Positions 44,134 to 54,042 of a stretch of 64,000 bases of DNA are shown one piece after another. Each line of letters opens with the position of its first letter. The stretch's first letter is position 1. The stretch comes from Bog-756 sp963699345 (lineage in GTDB: Bacteria > Actinomycetota > Acidimicrobiia > Acidimicrobiales > RAAP-2), in assembly GCA_963699345.1 (NCBI GenBank), contig CAVOTL010000001.1, positions 310,001 to 374,000 on the forward strand, read 5' to 3'. The notes under the pieces are model-generated. The model was not told the origin of the DNA. It made no database searches and saw only the letters and a list, made by a program, of their open reading frames with translations. Position numbers and translations under genes: made by a program.

Positions 44134-44745
44134 ATGCCTCCGGACGAGCGCGGCGCGGACTCGGGGCCGCCGGACTTCGGCACCGCCTACCGGGTGCGGG
44201 CGGCCCTGCGACGTCGCCTGGGCCTGGCCCTCGTGCGGCTCCGTCATCCGCGGGTCACCTTCGGACCACTGTGTGACGTGCGGTCGGGAGCCCGGTTCAC
44301 GGTGGCCCGTGGGTCCCACGTGCGCTTCGGCCACGGCTGCGTCCTGGACCACGGGTTCACGCTCGAGGCGTCGGGCGCGATCGAGGTGGGGGACCGCACG
44401 GTGTTCGGCCACCACTGCACCGTCGCCGCGGACCGGCGAGTGTCGATCGGCCGCGGCTGTCTGATCGGCGAGCTGGTGTCGATCCGCGACCACGACCACG
44501 CCTTCGACCGCGACGACGTGGACATCCTCGACCAGGGTCGGGCCACCGCCCCCGTGGTGATCGGGGACGATGTCTGGATCGGGGCCAAGGCCACCATCAC
44601 CCGGGGGGTCACCATCGGGTCGGGGACGGTGGTCGGCGCCCACGCGGTGGTGACCCACGACCTGCCCGCCGGTTGCGTGGCGGTCGGTGTGCCCGCCCGG
44701 GTGGTGCGCGGTCGCGCCGGGGCCCCGACGCCGGACGGGGGCTGA
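44134..44745 (+). CDS. Hexapeptide-repeat O-acetyltransferase (maltose/colanic acid type)
   Basis: 203 residues. Beta-helix repeats run from about 45 to 190 (VRFGHGCVLDHGFTLEASGAIEVGDRTVFGHHCTVAAD.., APVVIGDDVWIGAKATITRGVTIGSGTVVGAHAVVTHDLPAG), ending VAVGVPARVVRGR. The HDHAF motif holds the catalytic His of this group. It probably acetylates a sugar in surface polysaccharide. It is divergent from the other acetyltransferase. Confidence 0.88.
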   Translation: MPPDERGADSGPPDFGTAYRVRAALRRRLGLALVRLRHPRVTFGPLCDVRSGARFTVARGSHVRFGHGCVLDHGFTLEASGAIEVGDRTVFGHHCTVAADRRVSIGRGCLIGELVSIRDHDHAFDRDDVDILDQGRATAPVVIGDDVWIGAKATITRGVTIGSGTVVGAHAVVTHDLPAGCVAVGVPARVVRGRAGAPTPDGG

Positions 44746-44784
44746 GCCACCCGCCCGATCCGACCGGGCGCCGGTGGCGGTCCG

Positions 44785-47700
44785 TTAGGAGATGGCGATC
44801 GCCGGATGGGTCAGGTGCCGGTTGCCGGCGGACCCGTAGTAGTGGGCGTCGCCGAAGGCGAAGATGCCACCGTCCCGGCACACGAGCCAGTAGCCCGCCC
44901 CGGTCGGGCTGCTCTGGATGCCGGTGACCGGGGCGTTGAGGGCCTTGCCGCCCGTCGATCCGTAGAAGCCGGCGTCCCCGAAGGCGAAGATCCCGCCGTC
45001 CGAGGCGGCCAGCCAGTAACCGTTGCCGTCCGGGGTGGAACTCACACCGACGATGGGCTTGTTGAGCGTCATGGCCCCGGTCGATCCGTGGAAAGCGGCG
45101 TCCCCGAAGGCGAAGACCCCGCCGTCCGAGGCGACGAGCCAGTAGCCGTGCCCGTCGGGGGTGGCGCTCATGCCCACGATGGGTTTGTTGAGTCTCAGTG
45201 CCCCGGTCGATCCGTAGAAGCCGGCGTCCCCGAAGGCGAAGATCCCACCGTCGGAGGCGACCAGCCAGTAGCCGCCACCGTCCGGGGTGGCGGCCATGCC
45301 CACGATGGGATTGTTGAGCGTCCACCCACCGGTGGAACCGTAGAACCCGGCGTCACCGAAGGTGAAGATGCCGCCGTCGGACGCCACCATCCAGTAGCCC
45401 TCGTCGTCGGGCGTCGACACCATGCCGACGATCGGCCTGTTGAGGGTCATGTCGGCCGTCGACCCGAGGGCGGTGGCGGCGCCGAAGGTGAGGATGCCTC
45501 CGTTGTTGGTCGTCAGCCAGTAGCCCTTGAGCCGGTTGGTGTTGCCCCAGCCGCCGTGGTTGCCGTTGACCGGGTTGCCGTTCGGGGGGGTCGTGGTGGT
45601 CGTGGTGGTCGACGGCTCCGTGGTGGTGGTGGTCGGAGGCTCGGTCGTCGTGGTCGTGGTGGTCGGTGGCGGCTCCGTGGTGGTCGTGGTGGTCGTCGGA
45701 GGCTCGGTCGTCGTGGTCGTGGTCGTCGTGGTCGTGGTGGTCGTCGGAGGCTCGGTCGTCGTGGTCGTGGTGGTCGGTGGCGGATCGGTGGTGGTGGTGG
45801 TCGTGGTCGGGGGGACGGTGGTCGTGGTGGTCGGGGGGACCGTGGACGTCGTCGTGGTGGGCGGGACCGTCGTGGTGGTCGGTGGCGGAGCGGTGGTGGT
45901 CGTGGTCCCGCTCCCCGTGCCACCGGTCGTGCTGCCCCCGAGCAGGGCGGGTAGCGACGAACCGTCCACCACCGTCGGACCACCGGTGCCGGAGTAGGCC
46001 TCGATGCTGTGCAGGAAGGCGGGCGCCACCTGGGTGGGCGACCACCACGGCGGGATGCCGCCGCCGTAGTAGCCACCGAAGTCGACCTCGCTCACCGAGA
46101 TGCGGACGCCGTTGGCCGCCACGGGCGAGAAGGCGAATTGCAGGGTGTGGTAGCGGTACTGATCGGTCTCGGTGGCCACCGGCACCCAGCCGCTGCCCGG
46201 TTCGTTCACCGACAAGGTGTACGCCCGGACCGAGGTGGCCGTCGAGCCGTCGGACTGGGTGTCGACGACGATCCGGTCGATGCTGGTGGTGTGGGCGAAC
46301 GTGTCCGTCAGGCTCGGGGTCGAGTCACCGCTCGCCGACGACCAGCCCAGGCCGTACCCCACCGGGTCGCCGGCGATGGCGGACGAGGCGGTGCCGCTCG
46401 ATGCCGAGGCGCTGGCCCCCGCGGCGGAGGATGCCACGTCGGTGCCGTAGGTCTCGGTGGGACCGATCCTGAGGGTGTCGCCGACCGGGTACGTGAGGTA
46501 CGAGACCTGGTCGGTCAACGGGAGGCTGTAGTTGGTCCCCGACGCGGCCTGGACCGTGGTCGCCGCCCCGTACTCCGATGTGACGGTGATCGGGTCGGTG
46601 GAGTCGGAGGGGGAGGTCAGGGTGACGGTGGCGGTCACCGGGAGCCCGTCGCTCCACACCGCCGCCAGGTCGGTGGCGCCTCCTGACGCCGCCCCGAAGT
46701 CGGCCTGGTAGGTGTGCGGGATGCCCGTCGACGGCATCGACACGTACGGCCGCCCCGCCAGCGTCCCGGTAGTCGTCATGGTGGCCAGCGCGGCGGGCTT
46801 CACGTAGTCGTCGGAATTGCAGGTCTGGATGAGCGAGAAACTCACGCCGTCGTTGCCCCAGGCCCCCTCGTCGTAGAAGTAGTTCTCGACGGGTACCCCG
46901 AGGACCTTCTGCCAGATGAGCGACCGGGCCATGTCGTTCGCCTGACCGAGGAAGTTGTAGTCGCTGTCGCTCCAGAATCCCACCTCGGTGAACCACAACG
47001 GCTTGCCACCGAGCAACGCCTGCAACTGCTCGACCTGCGCCGGCATCCCGTCCTCCTCGTAGGAGTCGTTGGAGCCGGTGTAGGGATGGATGGCGGCCGC
47101 GTCCATCCACGCCAGTCCGCCGGCTGTGATGAGCTGCTTCCACCACCACGGCACCGGCTCGAGTGTCGAGCCGCCCAGCACGATGGACGTGGTTCCCGGT
47201 TCGACCGACTTCACCGCGTTGTAGAAGGGCTCGAGCACCTGGGTGGCGTAGGTCGCCCCGTTGCCCCATCCGGTGTTGTTCGACTCGTTCCAGGGTTCCC
47301 ACACGGTGACGGGGGCACAGGCACCGCAACCGGCGGGCACCGTGGCGTAGTGCGCTACCAGGGCGGCGATGTCGCCACCCCACAGACCGCTCGACACCAG
47401 GGCCGGGGACGAGCGCGTCCCCGCCCCCGCTGACCTGGAGCCAATACTCGATGTGGTCCTCGTCCGCCTCGTAGGCCGCCTTGTAGGGATCGGTGGAGGC
47501 CGAGGCGAACGTCATGGCCGTCGGCCCGCAGGTGGCCGCCGTCGGCGCCGAGGCGTTGCAGTTCGGCAGCAACGAGCTCCAGTCGACGAGATGATCGGTG
47601 CGGAAGCCGTCGAGCCCGAGCTGGGCGTTGAGCGCCACGCCCCGGGGATCCGACGGGCCGCCGGAGCCGATCCCCGCCGGCAGGGTGGCGAAGTCGAGGT

Positions 47701-49153
47701 CATCGCCCGTCGCTCCCACGGAGTACGGCATGCACGTCGTCCCGAGCGTGGTGGGGGGCGACGTGGCCGTGTCGAGCAGGGTCGCCTGGACTTCGTAGGG
47801 TCCCGGCAGGGTGTCGTCCGACGGGATGGTCAGGGGGATGGAGGCGAGCCCGGTGGCGGTGGTCGGGAGGTCGAGCACGGTGGGGACCGGTACCGTCTCG
47901 GAGTCGAGGAAGTCCGGGTTCTCGATCGCGTAGGACAGCTGGAGGGACGAGGCCACCGATGTCCACCAGGGGTCGAACGTCGCGTCCACGGTCGGTGTGG
48001 TGCCCGGGGCGAAGTAGTTGGCGGTGGCCGGGGTCGTGATGCCCGCCCCCCACCCGAGGCTGTCGGACGGGGCCTGGGGGGCGGCGAGGTAGGCGGTCAC
48101 CGAGGCGAGCGAGAAGGTGGAGATGGCGTCTCCACCGTCGTCGAAGGGTTGGCCGCTCTGGAAGTAGAAGGTGCCGTTCTCGAGGGCGAAGCCCCACCCG
48201 CCGAAGGAGAGGCCGTTGTTCAAGGTCGTGGATCCCTGGAGGAATCCGGCGGGCGATGTCGCCTCCATGGTGTGCAGTGGATCGGCGGTGTAGATGGTGC
48301 CGCCGGGACCCTGGACCGCCTGGGCGGGATAGTAGAACTGGCTGCCCGAGCCGGTGCGCTCGTTGTTGCCCTCGATGTTGGGTGCCCCGAAGGTCGACAG
48401 GACCTGGCCGGCCGGACTCACCGTCTCGACGTAGCCGTTGCCGGACACCAGCAGGTCGCCGCCGGCCTCCTGGGTCACGTAGTCACCGACCGGGTCGACG
48501 ATCGGGAAGGTCCCCGACGTGGCCCCCGTCGAGGGGTTGAGGACCAGGCTCGACGAGTCCTGCACGAGGCTGGTGACCAGCTCGAAGTTCGCGCCGCTGC
48601 CCACGGCGAAGAGTCCGGTGGGATTGCCCTTCTGGGGGTCGACCGACCACAACAGGGCCCCGGTCGGGGAGAACTTGTCGACGGCGGTGCCGTAGTAGGA
48701 GGAGAGGTAGATGTTGCCCGAGGAGTCCACGACCGGCTGGGACACCTCGTCACCGGTGCCGAAGATGGACGGCAACGGAAAGCTGGCGACCTGGGTGCCG
48801 GCCAGCGTGTACGTGATCAGGTGGGATCCCGTGTCGACGTAGAGGTCCGTCGACGTCGCCGAGAACCCGGCGACGCCACCGCTCGGGGTCACCAGGGTGG
48901 ACACGGGCTTCGAGGGCAGGCTCGTCGTCGCCGGGCCGAGCACCGAGGCCGGGACGGTGGTGGTGCACATCGGGCTGACCTCGGCGGCCGTCGGGGCGGC
49001 CACACTGCCGGTGATCTGAGGGGGCGTGGCCGAGGCGTGGGCCGTGCCGAGGAGCGTGGCCCCGGCGACGATGGTGGTCACCAGGGCCGCGGTGGCGAGC
49101 GTCCGACGTCGGACACCGCCCGGCAGTCCTGCATCGGTCCCTGCCCGGTCCAT
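44785..49153 (-). CDS. Giant secreted clan-A glycoside hydrolase with Thr/Pro linker and six GYWLV repeats (one frameshift)
   Basis: About 1455 residues after correction. Signal peptide (TLATAALVTTIVAGATLLGTAHASA). Residues about 60-330 look like NHL/PQQ-type beta-propeller strands (VSTLVTPSGGVAGFSATSTDLYVDTGS..). The catalytic domain has VTVWEPWNESNNTGWGNG (acid/base Glu of WNE) and PLWFTEVGFWSDSD (nucleophile Glu), the clan GH-A pattern (GH39/GH5-like). A carbohydrate-binding-like domain precedes a linker of about 100 Thr/Pro residues, then six GYWLV repeats. The frame changes once in GGGGGCGGGG at about 47417-47430 (VSGGG to TRSSPALVSSGLWGG). It probably remodels exopolysaccharide made by the neighbouring cluster. 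Confidence 0.85.
45587..45910. repeat. Low-complexity ACC/CCG-type repeat coding the Thr/Pro linker
   Basis: About 320 bp of near-repetitive GTGGTCGTGGTGGTC-like sequence on the plus strand, coding (TTTT..EPPTTT)n on the minus strand. Such stretches expand and contract easily and are prone to assembly error. Confidence 0.85.
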
Positions 49154-49291
49154 AACCCCCAGATCGGCTCAACCCCCGGTAACTTAAGAAGAATCTCACT
49201 TAATCAGGTCATTTGAACACTCTCCGTGGGAAACAGGCGTCCACTGGGTCGAGGGCCCCGCGGGAGGACCCTCGCTGGTACGCTCCGGCCC

Positions 49292-50425
49292 GTGGCGACA
49301 CCTGGCTCGGGAGGGCCCCGTCCCGGGCTGCGGGTGCTCCGGATCTCGCACTCGTCGGTGGTCACGGCCTGGCGTCAGCGTGAGCGCCTGCTGCGTCGGG
49401 ACGGCGTCGACCTGACGCTGGTCACGGCGACCCGCTGGGACGAGGGTGGCGCCCTGGTGGACTTCACCCCGGACGGCGACGAGTTCGCCGTCGGGGTCCG
49501 CACCCTCGGTCACCACCCCAACCTGTTCCTCTTCGACCCCCGTCCGCTGTGGCGGCTCCTGGGCGACGGCCACTGGGACCTGATCGACATGCACGAGGAA
49601 CCGTTCGGGCTGGCCGTCGCCGAAGTGCTCGTCCTGCGGGCCCTGCGGGCCCGCCGGACGCCGTACCTGGTGGCCTCGGCCCAGAACCTCGAAAAGCGCT
49701 ACCCACCGCCGTTCCGTTGGTTCGAGCGGTGGTCGCTGCGGGGCGCCGCCGGTGCCTACACCTGCAACACCCAGGCCGGGGAGATCCTGCGTCGACGCGG
49801 CATGGCCGGCGAGCTCGAACTGCTGCCCCTCGGCGTCGACACCTCCCGGTTCCGTCCGGTGGACCGGCCACCGCCGGTCGACCGTCTGCGGGTCGGCTAC
49901 GTCGGACGGCTCATCCCGGTGAAGGGGGTGGACGTCCTCCTCCGGGCCGTGGCCGGGGACGGGCGGTTCGATCTCGACCTCTACGGCGACGGTGCCGACC
50001 GTGGCGCCCTGGAGGCGTTGGCCGCCGAGCTCGGCCTGACCGGCCGGGTCACGTTCCACGGTCATGTGGACGAGTCCACCCTCACCCGCATCGTCCCGCG
50101 GTTCGATGTGCTGGCCGTGCCGTCGGTGCCCGTCCCGAACGTGCTCGAGCAGTTCGGCCGCGTCGTGGTCGAGGGTCAGGCCGCCGGGGTTCCCGTCGTG
50201 GCCAGCGACTGTGGCGCCCTGCCCGATGTGGCGGGCCGGGCCGGGGTGCTGGTGCCACCGGGTGACCCGGTGGCCCTGGGTGCGGCCCTGGCCCGGTTCC
50301 TCGACGAACCGGGGCTCTGGCAGCGGCTGCGCGGCGACGGGCTGGCCGAGGTCGGGCGCTACTCGTGGTCGAGCGTGGCGGCGCTCCAGGCGGCGCTCTA
50401 CGAGCGGGTGGCGGCCCGGGCCTGA
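49292..50425 (+). CDS. GT4-family glycosyltransferase
   Basis: 377 residues from GTG 49292 (GTG 49226 possible). GT-B fold: N-terminal LRVLRISHSSVVTAWRQRERLLRRDG, C-terminal RVGYVGRLIPVKGVDVLLRAV, LYGDGADRGALEALAAELGL, and the nucleotide-sugar EX7E-type region NVLEQFGRVVVEGQAAGVPVVASDCGALPDV. It transfers a sugar from an NDP-sugar in the cytoplasm. It is divergent from the giant glycosidase and convergent with the GT2-GT4 fusion, at the left side of the polysaccharide cluster. Confidence 0.9.
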   Translation: MATPGSGGPRPGLRVLRISHSSVVTAWRQRERLLRRDGVDLTLVTATRWDEGGALVDFTPDGDEFAVGVRTLGHHPNLFLFDPRPLWRLLGDGHWDLIDMHEEPFGLAVAEVLVLRALRARRTPYLVASAQNLEKRYPPPFRWFERWSLRGAAGAYTCNTQAGEILRRRGMAGELELLPLGVDTSRFRPVDRPPPVDRLRVGYVGRLIPVKGVDVLLRAVAGDGRFDLDLYGDGADRGALEALAAELGLTGRVTFHGHVDESTLTRIVPRFDVLAVPSVPVPNVLEQFGRVVVEGQAAGVPVVASDCGALPDVAGRAGVLVPPGDPVALGAALARFLDEPGLWQRLRGDGLAEVGRYSWSSVAALQAALYERVAARA

Positions 50426-52341
50426 CCGGAGGCCCGTCGGCGTCGGTGGTCGGCCACCACCGACGCGTACAGCGCTTCCAGGCGGTCGAGATGGAGCGCC
50501 AGCGAGTAGCGCTCCTGCTGGCGTGCCCGCAGGGCCTGTCCCATGGAGTGGCGGAGGACGGGATCCCCGGCCAGCCGCCGCAGCGCCGCCGCCGCCGTGT
50601 CGGCATCGCCGGGAGGGAAGAGCAGGCCGACGTCGGCCACCGTCTCCCGGTGGGCCCCACCGGCGGCCGCCACCACGGGGAGACCATGGGACATGGCCTC
50701 GGCCACCGACAGCCCGAAGGGCTCGGCGGGTGCGGGAGCCAGGAACACCGACGCTCGCGCCAGGAGGCCGTCGGTGTCGGCCACCTGGCCGGCGAACTCC
50801 ACCGAGTCGGCACAGCCCAGCTGGTCGACGAGGCGCTCGAGGTCGGGAAGCAGGATGCCGGTCCCGGCCACCACCAGCCGCCACCCGTCGCCGGCCAGCC
50901 CGCTCGCGGCCCAGGCCCGTAGGCCGACGTCGGCCGCCTTCTCCTCGTCGAGTCGTTGCAGCATCACCACCACCGCCGCCTCCAGGGGGGCCTGGGGTCG
51001 ATCGGCCACCGCGTTGGGGATCAGGGTGGTGGGGCCCGACACGCTGCGGGCCACGAACTCGCTGATGGCGATCTCGGCCACGATGGGTTGGGACGTGATC
51101 CGGGCGAGCGCGCGGTTGAGGGGCGTGGAGCCCCGTTCGGCCGCGAAGTGCCGGGTGGCCACGATGGGTGCCCGGTCGACGAGGTGGGCGGCGAACGCGG
51201 CCCCCTCGGCCGCCGTCATGTGGGCGTGGACCAGGTCGGCCCCGCGGGAGCCGAGCAGGGCCAGCGCTCCCGTGGTGACGGAGTCCGCCGGATGATGGAG
51301 GACCGCCGGGTCGAGCTCGGCGGTCATGCGTCCGGGGTCGCCGCCGACCACCTCGATGCGGTGGCCGCGGGCGGTCAGGCCGTTGGCCACCTGGCACACG
51401 TACCGCTCCACCCCGGCGAAGGCGTGCGTGACCACCACCTGGACCACGTGCAGTCCGTCCTGGCCGAGGGCGGCCTCCGCCCGCAACGGTCCGGACCCGA
51501 ACAGGCGCAACCTCGTCCGGGCCGCCCGACCCCGATCACCCGACAGCACCAGGGCCCGGGCTGCGGCCCCGGTCACCGAGGCGGTCCGGTACGACCACCA
51601 GCCGGCGGTCCCGTGGTGCTTGCGCAGGTAACGCTCGTGGGAGGCCTGGAAGTGGGTCTCACGCCGCACGGGGTCCCCGCCGGTGCCGGCTCCGACGTGG
51701 GTGGCCGTCACCGACGGGCACAGGGCGACCCGCCACCCCCGGTCCGTGGCCCGCCGCTGCCAGTCGCTCTCCTCGGCGTAGAGGAAGAACCGGTCGTCGA
51801 AGGGCCCGACGTCGTCGAGGGCGGCGGACGCCACCAGCAGCACCGAACCGATCAGGAAATCGGGGCGGTCCCGGAGCCGACCGAGGCCGACCGCCTCGAG
51901 CCAGGCACCCGCCGGCGTGGGGAACGGCCACACCACGCGGTCCGGGGCGGCGCCGTCGGCACCGGACTGGGCCGGGGCCACCGCGGCCAGGCGGAGGTCG
52001 CGACGCAGGGCGGCGTGGAGATCCCGCACGGCGTCCGGGGCGATCGTGGCATCGGGGTTCAACAGCAGCACGTCGCGACCGTCCCGCACGGCGAAGCCGC
52101 GGTTTACACCCCCGGCGAAGCCGAGGTTCCGACCGGGATCGAGGTACGAACACCCGCGGGCGCGGGCCACGTCCTCCACCGACGGGTCCGAGGAGTTGTC
52201 GACCACCAGGACGTCGAACTCGCCGCCGAGCGTCTCCAGGCACCGGTCGAGGAGGTCGGGGGCGTGGAACGCCACCACGACGACGAGCGGATCGTCCCCG
52301 ACCGACGGCAGCCCGTCCGGCGCCGTCGAACCGGGGCTCAT
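50398..52341 (-). CDS. Bifunctional GT2-GT4 glycosyltransferase
   Basis: 647 residues. Residues 1-about 300: GT2, rhamnosyltransferase-like (DPLVVVVAFHAPDLLDRCLETLGGEFDVLVVDNSSD, LLLNPDATIAPDAV, GSVLLVASAALDDVGPFDDRFFLYAEESDWQRRA). Residues about 315-647: GT4 (VVTHAFAGVERYVCQVANGLTARGH, DLVHAHMTAAEGAAFAAHL, PAPAEPFGLSVAEAMSHGLPVVAAAGGAHRETV). The two transferases are probably consecutive steps on one glycan. The start codon overlaps the stop of the BY-kinase gene (ATGA), so expression is coupled. Ends 28 bp inside the convergent GT4 gene. Confidence 0.9.
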   Translation of the reverse strand: MSPGSTAPDGLPSVGDDPLVVVVAFHAPDLLDRCLETLGGEFDVLVVDNSSDPSVEDVARARGCSYLDPGRNLGFAGGVNRGFAVRDGRDVLLLNPDATIAPDAVRDLHAALRRDLRLAAVAPAQSGADGAAPDRVVWPFPTPAGAWLEAVGLGRLRDRPDFLIGSVLLVASAALDDVGPFDDRFFLYAEESDWQRRATDRGWRVALCPSVTATHVGAGTGGDPVRRETHFQASHERYLRKHHGTAGWWSYRTASVTGAAARALVLSGDRGRAARTRLRLFGSGPLRAEAALGQDGLHVVQVVVTHAFAGVERYVCQVANGLTARGHRIEVVGGDPGRMTAELDPAVLHHPADSVTTGALALLGSRGADLVHAHMTAAEGAAFAAHLVDRAPIVATRHFAAERGSTPLNRALARITSQPIVAEIAISEFVARSVSGPTTLIPNAVADRPQAPLEAAVVVMLQRLDEEKAADVGLRAWAASGLAGDGWRLVVAGTGILLPDLERLVDQLGCADSVEFAGQVADTDGLLARASVFLAPAPAEPFGLSVAEAMSHGLPVVAAAGGAHRETVADVGLLFPPGDADTAAAALRRLAGDPVLRHSMGQALRARQQERYSLALHLDRLEALYASVVADHRRRRASGQARAATRS

Positions 52342-53948
52342 CGTTTCGTGTAGGTGTACGCCTGGTAGCCGTCCGACGAGGAACGCCGCACGTGGTTCAT
52401 GACCAGTCCGATCACCCGGCACCCCGTGACCTCGAGGCGATGGGCGGTCCGCTCGAGGTCGGACCGGTCCGTCCGGCCCTCCGACGCCACGATGACGGCC
52501 CCCTGGGTGAGGCTGCCGAGGATGGCCGTGTCGGGCGCCGACAGCACCGGAGGCGTGTCGAGGATCACGACATCGGCGAGCACGTGGAGCTGGTCGAGCA
52601 CCGGCTGCATGCCAGGGCTGTCGAACAGCTCGCTCGGGTTGTCCAGGTGCACGCCGACGGGCAGGAGCTGGAGTCCGTCGATGCCCGTCTCGAGCAGGTG
52701 GGCGCTGACGGCCGTGTCGTCGAGGCTGGGCCTCGGGCCCCGACGACTCCGGCGGGGAGCCATGCCACGGGTGGGATCCTGGTCGCCAGGACCGTCGGTG
52801 TGGTCGTCGGTCGGCTCGGTCTGCTTCCAGTTCGCCTTGATCAGGTCGGAGAGGCCGGGGCGGTCGGCCACGTCCAGTCCGAACACCTCTTCGAGGCGCG
52901 GCCGGCGGAAGTCGGCCGAGACGACGATCACCCGCGCCCCCGTGAGCGCCCACGACGCGGCCAGGTTGGCCGTCACGAACGTCTTGCCGTCACCGGGGGC
53001 GGGACTGGTGACGACGAGGGCGGGGCTCTGCTGGTCGACGAGCAGTACCCGCAGACTCGTGCGGAGGTCGCGCACCGCCTCGGACAGCGAGGACTGGGGC
53101 GCCTGGACGAGGGCGATCGAGACCGTGCCCTTCTTCACGTCGGCATCCTCGGGCAGCTCGCCGAGCAGCGGTCCGTCGATCACCGACTCGATGTCGGGAT
53201 CGAGGCGCAGACTGTCATCGAACTGCTCCCGGACGAAGGCGATGCCGCAGCCGACGAGGAGCCCGGCCAGCAGGCCGATGGCCAGCAGCTTGGACCGGCT
53301 GAGTCCGGTGGGTCCACCGGGCTGCGCCTTCACCTGGACCTGGGCGTAGGGCATGCCGACCTGGACGTTGGACATGTCGGTCTGGAGCGAGGCATAGGAC
53401 TGTTCCAACGCCTGGATCTGGGTCTGCAGCAGCGCGTCGGACGAACCGGACGACCCCTCCTGAGCCTGGAGTGCGGAGATCTTGGTGCTGAGGCCCGCCA
53501 GCGCAACGGTGTATTTGTTGACCTGGTCCTGGGCGAGTGTCTGGAGCTGGTCCACGAAGGCGTTGGAGTAGGCGGTGGCCACGGCCTGGGCCTCTTCGGG
53601 GGTCGACCCGCTCCCCGTCACCGTGAGGGCGCCGGTGGTGGGATCCACCGTGCCGCTCACCTGGCCGGCCAGACCCGCGGGGTCCGGATCATGGAGTGCC
53701 GCCGCCGCCGAGTCCTGCACCGCCGTGCTCGACAGCTCCTGGACCGGGTCGGGGAGCGTGAAGCTCGACGACGAGGTCGAACCACCACCGCTGCTGCCCG
53801 AGCCGTTGATCTGGACGAGTGCGCTCGACTGGTAGGTGGGCGTGACGATCTTGGAGTAGGCGAGCGCCGCCGCGACGCAGACGACCACGCTGACGATGAT
53901 CGTCAGTTTTCGGTTCCACAGCGTCTTGAGCATCTGCTGGAAAGTCAC
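52338..53948 (-). CDS. Wzz-type polysaccharide co-polymerase fused to BY-kinase
   Basis: 536 residues, GTG start. N-terminal Wzz domain between two membrane helices (LTIIVSVVVCVAAALAYS; LLAIGLLAGLLVGCGIAF) with a coiled-coil-like extracytoplasmic stretch (LSTKISALQAQE..LEQSYASLQTDM). The cytoplasmic kinase has Walker A SPAPGDGKTFVTANLA, Walker A' VVSADFRRPRLEE and Walker B VVILDTPPVLS. The tail DGYQAYTYTKR carries three tyrosines, the likely autophosphorylation cluster. It controls chain length and export of a surface polysaccharide. A low-complexity insert lies at about 375-405. Confidence 0.93.
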   Translation of the reverse strand: MTFQQMLKTLWNRKLTIIVSVVVCVAAALAYSKIVTPTYQSSALVQINGSGSSGGGSTSSSSFTLPDPVQELSSTAVQDSAAAALHDPDPAGLAGQVSGTVDPTTGALTVTGSGSTPEEAQAVATAYSNAFVDQLQTLAQDQVNKYTVALAGLSTKISALQAQEGSSGSSDALLQTQIQALEQSYASLQTDMSNVQVGMPYAQVQVKAQPGGPTGLSRSKLLAIGLLAGLLVGCGIAFVREQFDDSLRLDPDIESVIDGPLLGELPEDADVKKGTVSIALVQAPQSSLSEAVRDLRTSLRVLLVDQQSPALVVTSPAPGDGKTFVTANLAASWALTGARVIVVSADFRRPRLEEVFGLDVADRPGLSDLIKANWKQTEPTDDHTDGPGDQDPTRGMAPRRSRRGPRPSLDDTAVSAHLLETGIDGLQLLPVGVHLDNPSELFDSPGMQPVLDQLHVLADVVILDTPPVLSAPDTAILGSLTQGAVIVASEGRTDRSDLERTAHRLEVTGCRVIGLVMNHVRRSSSDGYQAYTYTKR

Positions 53949-54042
53949 CGGACACTCTCTTTCGGCGGGCTCGGGCAGGAACCAGGATACGAGGGCACGC
54001 GTCCCAGGAGTACGAGGGTCCCGTCGTCGGGGCGGGACAGGG

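Noticed and set aside
44134..44745. Hexapeptide protein as LpxA/GlmU-type enzyme
   Set aside because: The HDHAF motif, length and C-terminal GVPARVVRG fit sugar O-acetyltransferases better.
45587..45910. Regular GTGGTCGTGGTGGTC pattern considered as a CRISPR or tandem-repeat array
   Set aside because: It is the codon repeat of a Thr/Pro linker inside a secreted enzyme; there are no unique spacers.
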